Below the pieces are notes generated by a model. That model saw nothing but the letters and a program-made list of their open reading frames with translations. It made no database searches and had not been told where the DNA came from. DNA of 64,000 nucleotides from Selaginella moellendorffii (lineage: Eukaryota; Streptophyta; Lycopodiopsida; Selaginellales; Selaginellaceae). The stretch spans positions 360,385 through 424,384 of the forward strand of contig NW_003314300.1 in assembly GCF_000143415.4 (NCBI RefSeq), given 5' to 3'. The translations under genes and the position numbers were made by a program. Below, in pieces: positions 21,579 through 31,476 of this stretch (positions are counted from its first letter, which is position 1; the number at the start of each line of letters is the position of its first letter).

Positions 21579-22075
21579 ATGATGCCCAGTGCGGGCAATC
21601 CAAAGATACACGAGCACCTACAGACGCTTCTTTCATGCTGTGACGATCAGGGCGATGGAGAAGAGATCCATGCTTGTGTCGTGAGGGCTGGCATCGAATG
21701 GGACGTCGCCATGTCCACTGCATTGGGGCGCTTCTGCTCAGTGGACTCGACCTTAAAACTCCCAAGCTTAAAAGTCTTAGCTACAGCATAGCTCTTCCAT
21801 GCCAGAGCACTGACTTCTCCAGCCAGCCGAGCTTTCTGGAGTGATTCCTTAGAATCTCTGTGGCACACACTCCTCAACCGAACAAGGTTGCCCTGCTCCA
21901 GAGCCAAGCAAGACCTCGCCAGCCTAAGGAACGCAACCTTATGTGTCCTTGCTTCGCTCACTCCCTCCACCCCTCTTTGCTGCTAGCATAGGCCGTGATC
22001 AAGAATCCCAATAGAAGACGTTCTTGTCGGCGATGCGCGTGCGTCGTGCGCGCTGCCATGTGGAATCGCAGCTGC
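21579..22075 (+). pseudogene. PPR N-terminal fragment
   Basis: Plus strand: LQTLLSCCDDQGDGEEIHAC then VVRAGIEWDVAMSTALG reads as a PPR protein start (L..LL..C.....G..iHa.vv..G). The frame then degenerates. A copy of the GAAGACGTTCTTGTCGGCG phrase lies at 22016. Most likely debris of the same family as the minus-strand relics, in the opposite orientation. The stretch 21301-21578 holds nothing recognisable. Confidence 0.5.
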
Positions 22076-22289
22076 CCGCTTCCAGGGCATTGGATCTGCC
22101 ACTTCTCACTAGAAAATATTCTAATTGTTTAGAGAATATTCGCGGCTAAGCACATCGGCACCGTTGATAGTCGATCACATCTCAGCCGTCGGCGAAACGC
22201 CATCCCAGCCGTCGACATATAGTCGTTATGGGTTTCTACCCTTTTATTTTTCATATCAAGGAAGCTTGCGCGAGAGGAGAAGCTCTGCG

Positions 22290-23189
22290 ATGGTGCGCGA
22301 AGACGGTGAGTTCGAGGACGATTGTGCCGAGCTCCTCAAGATCCACACGAGGGGCCAGAGGCTGGGCTGCGAGGGCCAGGGCCAGGTTTTCGTGCTCAAC
22401 GCCGGGAAGATGTTTCAATCGGGGAGGGAGGCCGGGAGAGAGCTCCGGCTCATGTCAAAGCTCCGCGGCTGCGCTGGAGTGGTCTCGTTGGCGGGCTTCG
22501 TGAGGAAGAGGAGCGGCGGGGCTTGCTACGGGACCATGGTGATGGAGCTGTGCGGTCCTAGTCTGTGCCATCGATTGATCAAGGGAGGGCCGCTGGGCGA
22601 GAAGGAGGCCGCCAAGACCATCCAGCGGCTGGCGGAGGCGCTCAAGGGGATACATACCAGCGGCATCATCCACCGGAATCTCAAGCCAGAGAACATCTTC
22701 GTCAAGCTGGACGCTACTGCCGTGCACGAGGTGGTGATTGGAGACTTTGGAGTGGCCACGGACGACCCCAAGGAGATGTCGCAGTACTATGGAACCGGGA
22801 AGTATATGGCCCCGGAGGTGACGAGCTGCAAGGGTGGTCATGGCGACGCAAGAACGCAGAGCTTTTACACTACGGCCATCGACGTGTGGGCGCTGGGAGT
22901 GATCACATATGAGCTGCTGAGAGGCTACAAGCAATTCAGGGAGATCGAGTTGTTTCGAGCCGGAGAATTCCCGGATGGTTGTCCTCTCTCAGACGAGGCG
23001 GAGGATTTCATCTGTGGGATGCCGATCGAGAGGTTGACGCTGGATGGTGTGCTGGAGCATCCCTGGATCGTGGAGAATTGCAGCAGTAAGATCAAGAAGA
23101 CGATTCATAGGAGGAGGCGCTGTGGAGTGAAGAGGAGTGCTCCTGGTTTTAGTAGCGACTTGGTTGTGACGAAAGTTCGAGCAGCGTGA
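22290..23189 (+). CDS. Small protein-kinase-like protein (HRN, predicted pseudokinase)
   Basis: A single exon of 299 aa from ATG 22290; the frame is open upstream but lies in promoter sequence shared with the left arm. Kinase features in order: glycine loop LGCEGQGQVFVL (about residues 25-36), a candidate ATP-site lysine in AGKMF, hinge MELCGPSLCHRL, catalytic loop IIHRNLKPENIF, metal site IGDFGVA, activation end YMAPEV, helix DVWALGVITYELL, and a late HPW motif. The catalytic HRD aspartate is Asn, which usually abolishes phosphotransfer, while Lys, DFG and APE are kept. It resembles plant CDPK/SnRK-type cores but has no EF-hands. It is likely a regulatory pseudokinase or a weak kinase. The left-arm copy is broken. 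Confidence 0.85.
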   Translation: MVREDGEFEDDCAELLKIHTRGQRLGCEGQGQVFVLNAGKMFQSGREAGRELRLMSKLRGCAGVVSLAGFVRKRSGGACYGTMVMELCGPSLCHRLIKGGPLGEKEAAKTIQRLAEALKGIHTSGIIHRNLKPENIFVKLDATAVHEVVIGDFGVATDDPKEMSQYYGTGKYMAPEVTSCKGGHGDARTQSFYTTAIDVWALGVITYELLRGYKQFREIELFRAGEFPDGCPLSDEAEDFICGMPIERLTLDGVLEHPWIVENCSSKIKKTIHRRRRCGVKRSAPGFSSDLVVTKVRAA

Positions 23190-24197
23190 GTGAAAGCCAA
23201 TTATATTATCGCTAACCCGTTTTCCTCCGTCACACCGCTCTTAAAATGTGAGACTGGTCAAACAAATCTCCATGATACAAAGAATCCTCTTCAGTCAACG
23301 CGTGTTTGTTGCTTTCATTTAGTTTTCAGGTGGATTGTTGTGTTTGAGCCCACATGCTGGAGCAGTATAAAGGGGTGAAATTCAGGCGAGATTTAAGTGT
23401 GCTCGTCTGGGTACCTCCAAATGGGCCGTTGGCCCTGGGCGTGGCCAACTTCATCGTGGTCTTTGATTAAACGTCGTTTTTTTTGAATTTTTTTAAAAAA
23501 ACTTCACCTAAAATCTGTGGCGTAGAAAGCCATTAGCGTGAAAGTGATAGTTGGTTTGAAGATGCAACTTTAACATGTTGCAACTAAAAACAGTGAAAGC
23601 ATTATTTGCCCTAGAGCTGTCTTTAAGCACCTTGCAACTTTGCCTGATATTTTAATTGTAGAGGTCTGTTTGTTTTGGTTTTGGTTGAATTTCTAGGCGT
23701 CATTCTCGCATCAGCATACTCATACCAGTACACATACCGCCTCATAAACAGCAGATTCACCACTTCACAAGTATCTCAAAAGTAAAGGCTCCAGGGTTGA
23801 ATTGACACATATTCTCCTATCCGCACTAAGAGCTTACGCAGCTTTGAACAGGAACGGCTTGTTCATCGACTTTCTTCGTAGAGAGAATGTTTTTACATGC
23901 AGGATCATCGATGAACGAAGCCTAATGTGCTTCTCGAATTTTTTTTTATCTGCAATGAGTGCTGTGCATTGTTCCTGTTCTGCTGCAGTGAATTGCTGGG
24001 GGAAGTGGCAGCACTACAACCCCATTGGCTGTTTGCGGCTCCACTACTAGTGGTCGGATTCAAATCGCAACTAAAGAAAATTCGAGTGCCTGAAGGCCCA
24101 CACAGTACATCTGATCAGAATGCTGAGCCTCTATATCAACCCCCGGGTATGCTCGGAAAGCAGCTAGGGATTTTCCATTGCATTGCACTCCTGAAGA
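23190..24197. other. Shared noncoding block between kinase and subtilase
   Basis: Intergenic DNA duplicated in the left arm (about 13370-14525), with short indels. It probably contains the kinase 3' UTR and the subtilase promoter and leader (a T-run at 23469 and 23940, and an AGTAGTGG-type palindromic phrase ACTACTAGTGG near 24040). Short frames here are not conserved between arms. The tubulin fragment of the left arm is absent. Confidence 0.6.
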
Positions 24198-26875
24198 ATG
24201 GCACCACTAATCGCTTTTCTTATTCTTTTGGCTCAAATCCAGTGCTCGATGGGAGAGGTAAGTATTTTTTTGAGTCTACAGCGGCGCTAACTGGTGCCAT
24301 CGTAGGTTTATATAGTCTACATGGGGAAAAAAACCATTGAAGACCACGAACTGGTAACGAAATCCCATCACGAAACGCTGGCCAGTGTGTTGGGAAGTGA
24401 AGATTTGGCAAAAGGTGCTATCTTGTACAGCTACCGGCATGGATTCAGCGGTTTCGCAGCAGATATGAATCCAGGGCATGCAAAAGCTTTGTCCAGTAAG
24501 TGGCTATGCTCTCAGTTTTCAGGCTAATACTTCTGTAACAGAGATGCCTGGAGTTGTGTCTGTGTTCCGCAGCAAAAAGGTGAAGCTGCATACAACTCAC
24601 AGCTGGGACTTCCTTGGACTGGATCTCATGAAGCCCAACGGCATTTTGCAAGAATCTGGCTTCGGAGTGGACGTAATTGTTGGGGTTGTGGATTCAGGTG
24701 TTTGTTAAGTTTCACATTCTAGTGTGCAGCAGATACCAAATTTCGGAACTTTTCTGCAGGTGTATGGCCTGAAGCTGAGAGTTTCAATGACAAATCAATG
24801 CCAGCAGTTCCCACAAGATGGAAGGGAATATGTCAAATAGGCGAGAACTTCACGGCTTCAAACTGTAATAGGTTCGTTGTTGGGACCTCCGAGTGACTTG
24901 GAACAAGGAAGTATAACCGTTTACTCTATGAATGCAGGAAACTTATAGGAGCTCGATATTTCAACCAAAGTGTGGATCCTAGCGTGGAGGACTACAGATC
25001 ACCCAGGGACAAAAACTCTCACGGCACGCATACATCGTCGACCGCTGTAGGCAGGCTCGTTTATGGAGCCAGCGATGATGAATTTGGCAGCGGAATAGCT
25101 CGTGGTGGAGCACCAATGGCCAGGCTTGCAATGTACAAATTCTATGAAGAGAGTAGCAGCTTAGAAGCAGACATTATTGCTGCAATCGACTACGCAATTT
25201 ATGACGGAGTCGACATCCTGTCCATTTCTGCAGGCGTGGACAATACGTACGAGTACAACACGGATGGCATTGCAATTGGCGCATTTCATGCAGTCCAGAA
25301 TGGGATTTTGGTTGTGGCAAGTGGTGGCAATTCGGGACCATATCCATCCACAATCATTAACACTGCTCCCTGGATTCTGAGTGTGGGAGCAAGCTCTATT
25401 GACCGGGGTTTCCATGCAAAGATCGTTCTTCCCGACAATGCTACCTCTTGCCAGGTTTGCAAAATGACTGTATGAACCTTCATTTTTGAAGTTTTTGGAC
25501 AGGCAACGCCATCACAGCACCGGACCGGTTCTAAAGTTGGATTGCATGGAATTGCCTCTGGGGAGAATGGGTATGCATACATTCGGACACTAGTATCTCT
25601 CTGATGAGGTGAATTCTGTGCAGCTATTGTACAGAAGCGACATTGAATGGTACCACCCTGAGAGGGAAGTATGTCCTTTGCGTTGCTTCCAGCGCCGAGC
25701 TTCCCGTGGACATGGATGCTATCGAAAAGGCTGGAGCCACCGGAATTATAATCACCGATACAGCCAGATCGATAACAGGAACCTTGTCGCTCCCTATATT
25801 TGTAGTTCCCAGTGCATGCGGTGTGCAGCTCTTAGGTCACAGATCACATGAGAAGTAAGCCAGATCGATCTTGTTTATCTTCATCATTTGAACTTGCCTA
25901 CCTCCAATTGCAGATCGTCAACGATCTATATCCATCCACCTGAAACTGTGACCGGGATTGGACCAGCCCCTGCTGTTGCAACCTTCTCATCCAGGGGACC
26001 AAACCCAATTTCTCCTGATATTCTAAAGGTTTGTGAGTCATTTGGTTTCCAAATTCAAACATCTGATATATCACCGGCATTGCAGCCTGATATCATTGCT
26101 CCTGGCGTTGACATAATCGCTGCTATTCCTCCAAAAAACCATTCAAGCAGCTCAGCAAAGAGTTTTGGAGCGATGAGCGGCACGTCCATGTCCTGTCCTC
26201 ACGTTTCCGGTGTTGCGGCTTTGCTTAAATCCTTGCATCCAGATTGGAGCCCCTCCGCAATCAAGTCTGCAATTATGACAACAGGTATTGTGGGTTTTGC
26301 AAGTTCTGTCCTGAAGTATCACGCTTGCAGCTTGGAACATGGACAACACAAGGGATATAATAACTGATAGTTTCACACTAAGTTATTCCAACCCCTTCGG
26401 ATATGGAGCAGGACACATCAATCCAACCAAAGCAGCAGATCCAGGCCTTGTTTACGTTACCACTCCTCAAGACTATGCTCTCTTCTGCTGCAGTCTGGGC
26501 AGCATTTGCAAGATTGAACACTCCAAATGCTCGTCTCAGACTCTAGCAGCCACTGAGCTGAACTATCCCTCGATAACAATCTCCAACCTGGTGGGAGCCA
26601 AAACAGTGAAAAGAGTTGTGACAAACGTAGGGACACCATGCTCAAGTTACAGGGCAATCGTGGAAGAGCCGCATAGCGTCAGAGTTACAGTCAAACCGGA
26701 CATTCTCCATTTCAACAGTTCCGTGACAAAGCTGTCTTATGAGATCACGTTTGAGGCTGCTCAAATAGTTCGTTCAGTGGGGCACTATGCTTTTGGCTCC
26801 ATCACTTGGTCAGATGGCGTCCATTATGTACGGAGCCCCATTAGTGTCCAGGTAAACGATTTCATTCGTGCTTGA
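24198..26875 (+). CDS. Subtilisin-like serine protease, right copy (intact, 730 aa)
   Basis: Ten exons: 24198-24257, 24306-24495, 24542-24697, 24760-24871, 24938-25454, 25503-25570, 25624-25854, 25914-26028, 26086-26284, 26331-26875 (2193 nt, frame closes). Exon 1 encodes a signal peptide ([17 protein letters not shown]). Next come the I9 propeptide (VYIVYMGKK...LASVLGS...[12 protein letters not shown]), then the S8 domain with Asp (GVVDSGVWPE), His (SHGTHTSS), Asn (SGGNSGP) and Ser (GTSMSCPH). A protease-associated domain lies between His and Ser, and an fn3-like C-terminal domain follows. Length is typical of plant subtilases (about 750 aa). It should be secreted to the apoplast, where relatives process wall proteins and peptide hormones. 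The left-arm partner is frameshifted. Confidence 0.94.
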
Positions 26876-27115
26876 CTGGGTGGTAAATAAACGACGAAAT
26901 AACTGTTTCTTGCGCCCTAAGCGAGAATCATCTATGGTATGAATATAAACCATAAGACTTTGGTTTCAAAAGCAATTCAATGTTTCTTGAAGCCCCAAAC
27001 CATTTACCATTTCAGTTGGCGAGTGCAACTGTGTTGTAAATCATTCATTTTGCCTTTGTTCCAAAGCTATCAACAACGTGGGACTATTCCAGAAAACTAC
27101 GACTTGTGATCAGGA

Positions 27116-27257
27116 ATTGTTGACTCTTGACGATAGCCTGCTGCTTGTAGCGCTCGTGTCCGCCATCAGTCTCCCAATCTGTTTCCAACAGTTCTTCAAT
27201 CAATTGCAGAGGATAGCGATTCCAAACAGTGAAGTCGATCACCAGACTGCCGTCCTA
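27116..27257 (+). pseudogene. Truncated exon of the unidentified gene (right copy)
   Basis: After an acceptor-like GATCAG, the frame ELLTLDDSLLLVALVSAISLP runs to NSEVDHQ and then leaves homology at the arm boundary (about 27244). The left copy (10175-10452) continues with a charged tail. The right copy is therefore cut by the duplication end and has no proper C-terminus. Confidence 0.55.
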
Positions 27258-27504
27258 AGATGCTCCAGTTGCAAAATTCTCCTCAATATCGTACTGGCAG
27301 TTGACCCTTTGACTCTTGTAAAAGTCAACATAGTATTATCTTCAAATTATGTGAGCTCATTCCTTAGACACCACATTTTCTTAACAACTAAGTTTGTTTA
27401 ACAGGTGTCAAGCTCAAAGCTACGTGTTGGAATCGACGTAGAACAGGTTTTCTTTCATCCCGAGAGCCCTCCCCCAAACTAGCTGAGAGATCCTTCCATC
27501 CCAA

Positions 27505-28860
27505 ATGGTGAGGTCGGTGCCCGCCAATGAGAATCACATTCCTTCCGCAGTTGCCAGGCGAAGTGTTGCTTCCGGTAAGAAACTCGAATACAGAAAAGAT
27601 CTCTATACGAATGCATTGCTCCAGCATGGAAGAGCTACGCCATAGCAGCGACACTGGGTGTTCTTCTCTCGTGGGCTTACTTGTCTGGAGTGAAGGCTCC
27701 GCCTCCTCGAATTTGCGGGCAGCCGAATGGACCTCCAGTGACCGCTCCAAGGATTGTTCTTAGTGATGGTAGAAAATTGGCTTACAGTGAAAGAGGGGTT
27801 CCAAAGGAACAAGCAAAACACAAACTCATTGTTGTGCATGGCCTTGACGGGTCCAGGCACCAATCCCTTTCACTGGTATCACAGGTATGGTTTCTAGGAT
27901 TTTCCAAGATCGGTTTCAAGAATGAAACAAGCAACTCTTCTCATTAACTTCCACCGTGTTTTCTAGGAGCTTCTCGAGGAGCTGAGTGTGTACATGGTGT
28001 CTTACGATCGAGCCGGTTATGGACAGAGCGACCCAAATCCAACACGAACCGTGAAGTCGGAGGCTTTCGACGTTGAAGAATTCACAGACCAACTTGAGCT
28101 GGGACCAAAGTTTTACTTGGCATCTATCTCGATTGGAGGCTACACCGCTTGGTCTTGCCTTTACTACATCCCCCACAGGTAAAACGTTAATTCCATATTA
28201 GTTCTTTTCGTTTCGTTGTTCGGAGAACTAACTTTTCGCTATAGATTGGCTGGAGTTTTGATGTTCTCGCCCGTCACAAACTTTTGGTGGTCGAGGCTCC
28301 CATCCCGGGAAGCCTACAATGCGTTTCACACGCAGGCCATTGGAGACAAGCTCGCGCTGCTCGTCGCTCACTACACCCCCTCCTTCCTCTACTTTTGGAT
28401 GACACAAAAACTCCTCCCAACCTCGAGCACCATGGGAGCGCTCCACTTACATTGCAACCCAATGGACAGGGACACAATACTCGGAGGAAAACCGGATCCT
28501 GCTGTAAGTTTCAATACTCCCGATTGTTTCTATGATACTCATGTAGTTTTCATCGTCCAGATTGCCGAAGAGGCAATGCAGCAAGGGATCTTCGAGTCGA
28601 AAATTCGTGACAAGATGGTCATGTTTGGCAACTGGGAGTTCGACCCCTCGGACGTCCCGGATCCATTCCCGAGCAAGAATGGGTCGGTCCACATATGGCA
28701 GGGTGACGAAGACTATCTCGTCCCTGTGGCGTTGCAGCGCTATGTCCATCGATCCCTCCCGTGGATCCAGTATCATGAGCTTGCCGGGGTTGGGCATTTG
28801 CTCCATGCTGCGCCGGGTGTGACTGAGAAAGCATTTCGCCAGCTCTTCCAATCATCCTGA
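27505..28860 (+). CDS. Alpha/beta-hydrolase fold protein, membrane-anchored
   Basis: Five exons: 27505-27574, 27625-27884, 27967-28178, 28245-28503, 28561-28860 (1101 nt, 366 aa; frame closes). A hydrophobic segment at about residues 25-45 (YAIAATLGVLLSWAYLSG) is a signal anchor. The fold begins with APRIVLSDGRKLAYSERGVP, the oxyanion region VVHGLDGSRHQS, and the elbow LASISIGGY, in which the first Gly of G-x-S-x-G is Ser but the Ser nucleophile is kept. The acid is in WQGDEDYLVP and the His in GVGHLLH. It resembles the plant family often annotated as 'alpha/beta-hydrolase superfamily protein' with the HGFDSSRH motif. The substrate is unknown. It starts about 260 bp outside the inverted repeat. 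Confidence 0.9.
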
Positions 28861-29036
28861 TACCCAATGAATACATCACTGTGTATGTCAACATACGCTA
28901 ATTTACAAAAATGTTTTACGGCCTTTCATTGACTTTGCATTGACTTTACATTGACCATGTTGACTTTCATAGAGCTTCAGGAGCAAAGGCTGGAATCTTA
29001 GCGTTCCAGCTTCTCGGGAGCAATGCTCTTGCTTTT

Positions 29037-31226
29037 TCAAACGCTGGCCAGCAAGAGATCATACCCAGCGCCATCCCTGGCATCCATCCTCACCAGATTC
29101 TCAAACGCGGCTCTGGCGAGATCATAGCTCTCCCACCGCCGGCAAGAGCTCAAGATCGTCCTCCACGCCACCGCATTCGCCCGGAAGGGCATCGATCGCA
29201 GCAGCTCCACCGCGGCATCCAGCTCGTTGGCTCGACCCAAGAGATCCACCATGCACACGTAGTGCTCCATCTCCGGCTCCACGCCATACCTCTCCGCCAT
29301 CGCCGCGAAGAACTCCTTCCCCTTCTCCACCAGCCCGCCGTGGCTACACGCCGCCAGCACGCTCTGGATCGTCACGGCGTTGGGCGCCACTCCGTCCTCG
29401 ACCATCGCTCCAAACAGCGCGATCGCGCGCTGGGACTCGCGGCTGTGGGCGGTGATGATCGACGTCCACGCGATCACGCCTCTGGATCCAGCGCCATCGA
29501 AGACGCGATCCGCGAGGAGGAGAGCTCCACACTTTCCATACGCGTCCACCAGCGCCGCCACTAGAATCTCCTCCTCCGCCAGCCCCGACCGGCAAATCTC
29601 GCCATGGATCACTCGCGCGGCGTCCAACGCCGCCGCCATCGCCGCCGCCTTGAGCCCCGCCGCGTAGCAGTGAGCGTCCGGCGCGATGGAGCTCGCGCTC
29701 GCGAGGATCATGCTCCAGAAGAGATCCAGCGCCGCTCCAGCCTCGCCACTCTCGCAGCACGCCAGCAGCAGCGACGTGATCGCCACCACGTCGCAGCGAT
29801 CGATCGACTGGAAAGCTCGCCGCGCGTCGTCCAAGCTCCCACACTTGGAGTAGAGATCCACAAGCGAGCTCGCCACCTTGCTCGAGACGTCTAAAGCTCG
29901 GGAGTGGAGCTCCATCCCTCTCTCCAGAGCTCCAAGCTTGACGAGCTTGCCCTCGTCCATCTCCACGCTCTCCTCACGGGCCGCCATAGCCATGCAAGCT
30001 TTGAGCGCTGGAAGAAGAATCGAGCCACTGCCGCCACCGCCGCCACTTGGATCTTGTCTCATCCATTCAAGAGCTAGCTCCACGGCGAGCTCAGGCGCCT
30101 CGTTCTCCGCATAGCCGAGCACCAAAACGTTCCACGACACGGAAGTGTGAGCCGGCATCCTATCGAAAACCCGGCGAGCATCGACCAAGCTTCCACACTT
30201 TGCGTACATTCCCAGCAAGCTGTTGGCCACGAAGGTGTCCGAGTCTTGTGAAGATCTCGCTGCCTGAGAGTGAATCGCCATCCCGGTTTCCAAAGCTTCC
30301 AGCTTTCTTGCATCAAACGCTCGGGAGCTTCTTGCCAAGACTGTCTTTCTTCCATCAACCTGGGCGCTCTTTCCCGGGAGAGTTTCCATCCTTCTTCCAT
30401 CGATCTGTGAGCTATCTTCCTGTTGAGAGCTCCTTGCCGAGGCTTCCATCTTCCTCCCATCCATCTGCGGCTTTCTTTCTGCCTTTGTTCTGTCTCTCTG
30501 CAAGGCGATTGTCGTGCAAGCCTTGAGAGCAGCGACGAAAGCTCGAGCGTTGGGAGCGCAGCCCCGGCGTTGCATGCTCCCAAACAGCTCAAGCGCCGTC
30601 TCTCCCTGCCCGTTGTCCGCGTAGCCGAGCATGAGAGCGGTGTAAGTCACAACGTCGCAGCTGGGCATCTTGTCGAAAACTCGCCGAGCCAGCACCAAGC
30701 TCCCACACTTTGCGTACATGTCCACGAGACTGCTCGTCACAAAAGCGTCCGACTCGCAGTGCACCATCGCTGCCTGTGAGTGAATTTCGAGGCCTTGCTC
30801 CAGAGCTCGCAACTTCAAACGAGCTCCGTCGCGACTTTGTTGCTCAGCTTCTTTCGCTGCCAAGTTACTGCAAGCTCTGAGGGCGGCCACGAAAGTTCCA
30901 GCATTTGGAGCGTAGCCTCCGAGTTTCATGTGGAAGAAGAGCTTGAGAGCGAGCTCTTCTTCGCCATTGCTTGCGTATCCCAGCATGAGAGCGTTCCAGA
31001 GAACCGTGTCCTGGTTGAGAGTCGAGTCGAAAACCTTTCGTGCCTCCCCCATGCTCTCGCATTTTGCGTACATGTTGATCAAGGAGGTGGCGATGAATGT
31101 GTCCGACTGCAGCCCGATCTCGGTGGCTCGAGAGTGAAGGATTTTTCCCGTGCGGAGGTCTCTTGAGCTCGTGCATACCTTCAGCGCAGCAAGTAACTTG
31201 GATCTCGCTGCTCCGTTTGCAAGCAT
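29037..31226 (-). CDS. PLS-class PPR protein (E region, no DYW), about 729 aa
   Basis: An intact intronless frame. I chose ATG 31226 (MLANGAARSKLLAALKVC); the frame is open 7 codons upstream but has no ATG there. A TTTTGCAG acceptor-like site just upstream could mark a leader intron. Repeated P-L-S units read DTFIATSLINMYAKCESMGE, DAFVTSSLVDMYAKCGSL, CDVVTYTALMLGYADNGQGE and so on. The E-type end includes EPEMEHYVCMVDLLGRANEL and AVAWRTILSSCR. It stops after MDARDGAGYDLLLASV with no DYW deaminase domain. Such proteins act in chloroplast or mitochondrial RNA editing or processing. Residues about 250-315 hold an unusual expansion of DGRK/DGRR-containing units. Organelle targeting is not clear from the N-terminus. 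Confidence 0.93.
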   Translation of the reverse strand: MLANGAARSKLLAALKVCTSSRDLRTGKILHSRATEIGLQSDTFIATSLINMYAKCESMGEARKVFDSTLNQDTVLWNALMLGYASNGEEELALKLFFHMKLGGYAPNAGTFVAALRACSNLAAKEAEQQSRDGARLKLRALEQGLEIHSQAAMVHCESDAFVTSSLVDMYAKCGSLVLARRVFDKMPSCDVVTYTALMLGYADNGQGETALELFGSMQRRGCAPNARAFVAALKACTTIALQRDRTKAERKPQMDGRKMEASARSSQQEDSSQIDGRRMETLPGKSAQVDGRKTVLARSSRAFDARKLEALETGMAIHSQAARSSQDSDTFVANSLLGMYAKCGSLVDARRVFDRMPAHTSVSWNVLVLGYAENEAPELAVELALEWMRQDPSGGGGGSGSILLPALKACMAMAAREESVEMDEGKLVKLGALERGMELHSRALDVSSKVASSLVDLYSKCGSLDDARRAFQSIDRCDVVAITSLLLACCESGEAGAALDLFWSMILASASSIAPDAHCYAAGLKAAAMAAALDAARVIHGEICRSGLAEEEILVAALVDAYGKCGALLLADRVFDGAGSRGVIAWTSIITAHSRESQRAIALFGAMVEDGVAPNAVTIQSVLAACSHGGLVEKGKEFFAAMAERYGVEPEMEHYVCMVDLLGRANELDAAVELLRSMPFRANAVAWRTILSSCRRWESYDLARAAFENLVRMDARDGAGYDLLLASV

Positions 31227-31476
31227 ACAAGGATGCAAAGGCTGCAAAACAAAGACATGACAAAATTCACCAATGCTTTAGCTGAATGAAAGTGCAAGGT
31301 ACCTATATCACTGTTGAAGGCATTTGGGTCGAAGCAGCGCAATCCAAAAGAGCAGCAAAACTTCATCAATCTGCAACAAAACCCTAGAGAAGTTCCTCCA
31401 ACAGAAGTCTTAGTCTTTGTTGTCAATCTTTCAATTAAGAGATTAAATAAAAGAATCGTCTTGAAGTACCTATCTT

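Larger units (their letters stand above)
22111..27244 (+). repeat. Right arm of the 5-kb inverted repeat
   Basis: Reverse-complement partner of 10312-15345. It holds the kinase-like gene, a shared noncoding block (about 23190-24140), the intact subtilase and a truncated exon of the unknown gene. Gene order and orientation mirror the left arm. It keeps intact versions of both main genes and lacks the tubulin fragment. Confidence 0.88.

Noticed and set aside
22125-22289. Upstream in-frame extension of the kinase-like gene
   Set aside because: The 55 codons lie in sequence that is promoter-like in both arms and have no kinase homology; ATG 22290 is the better start.
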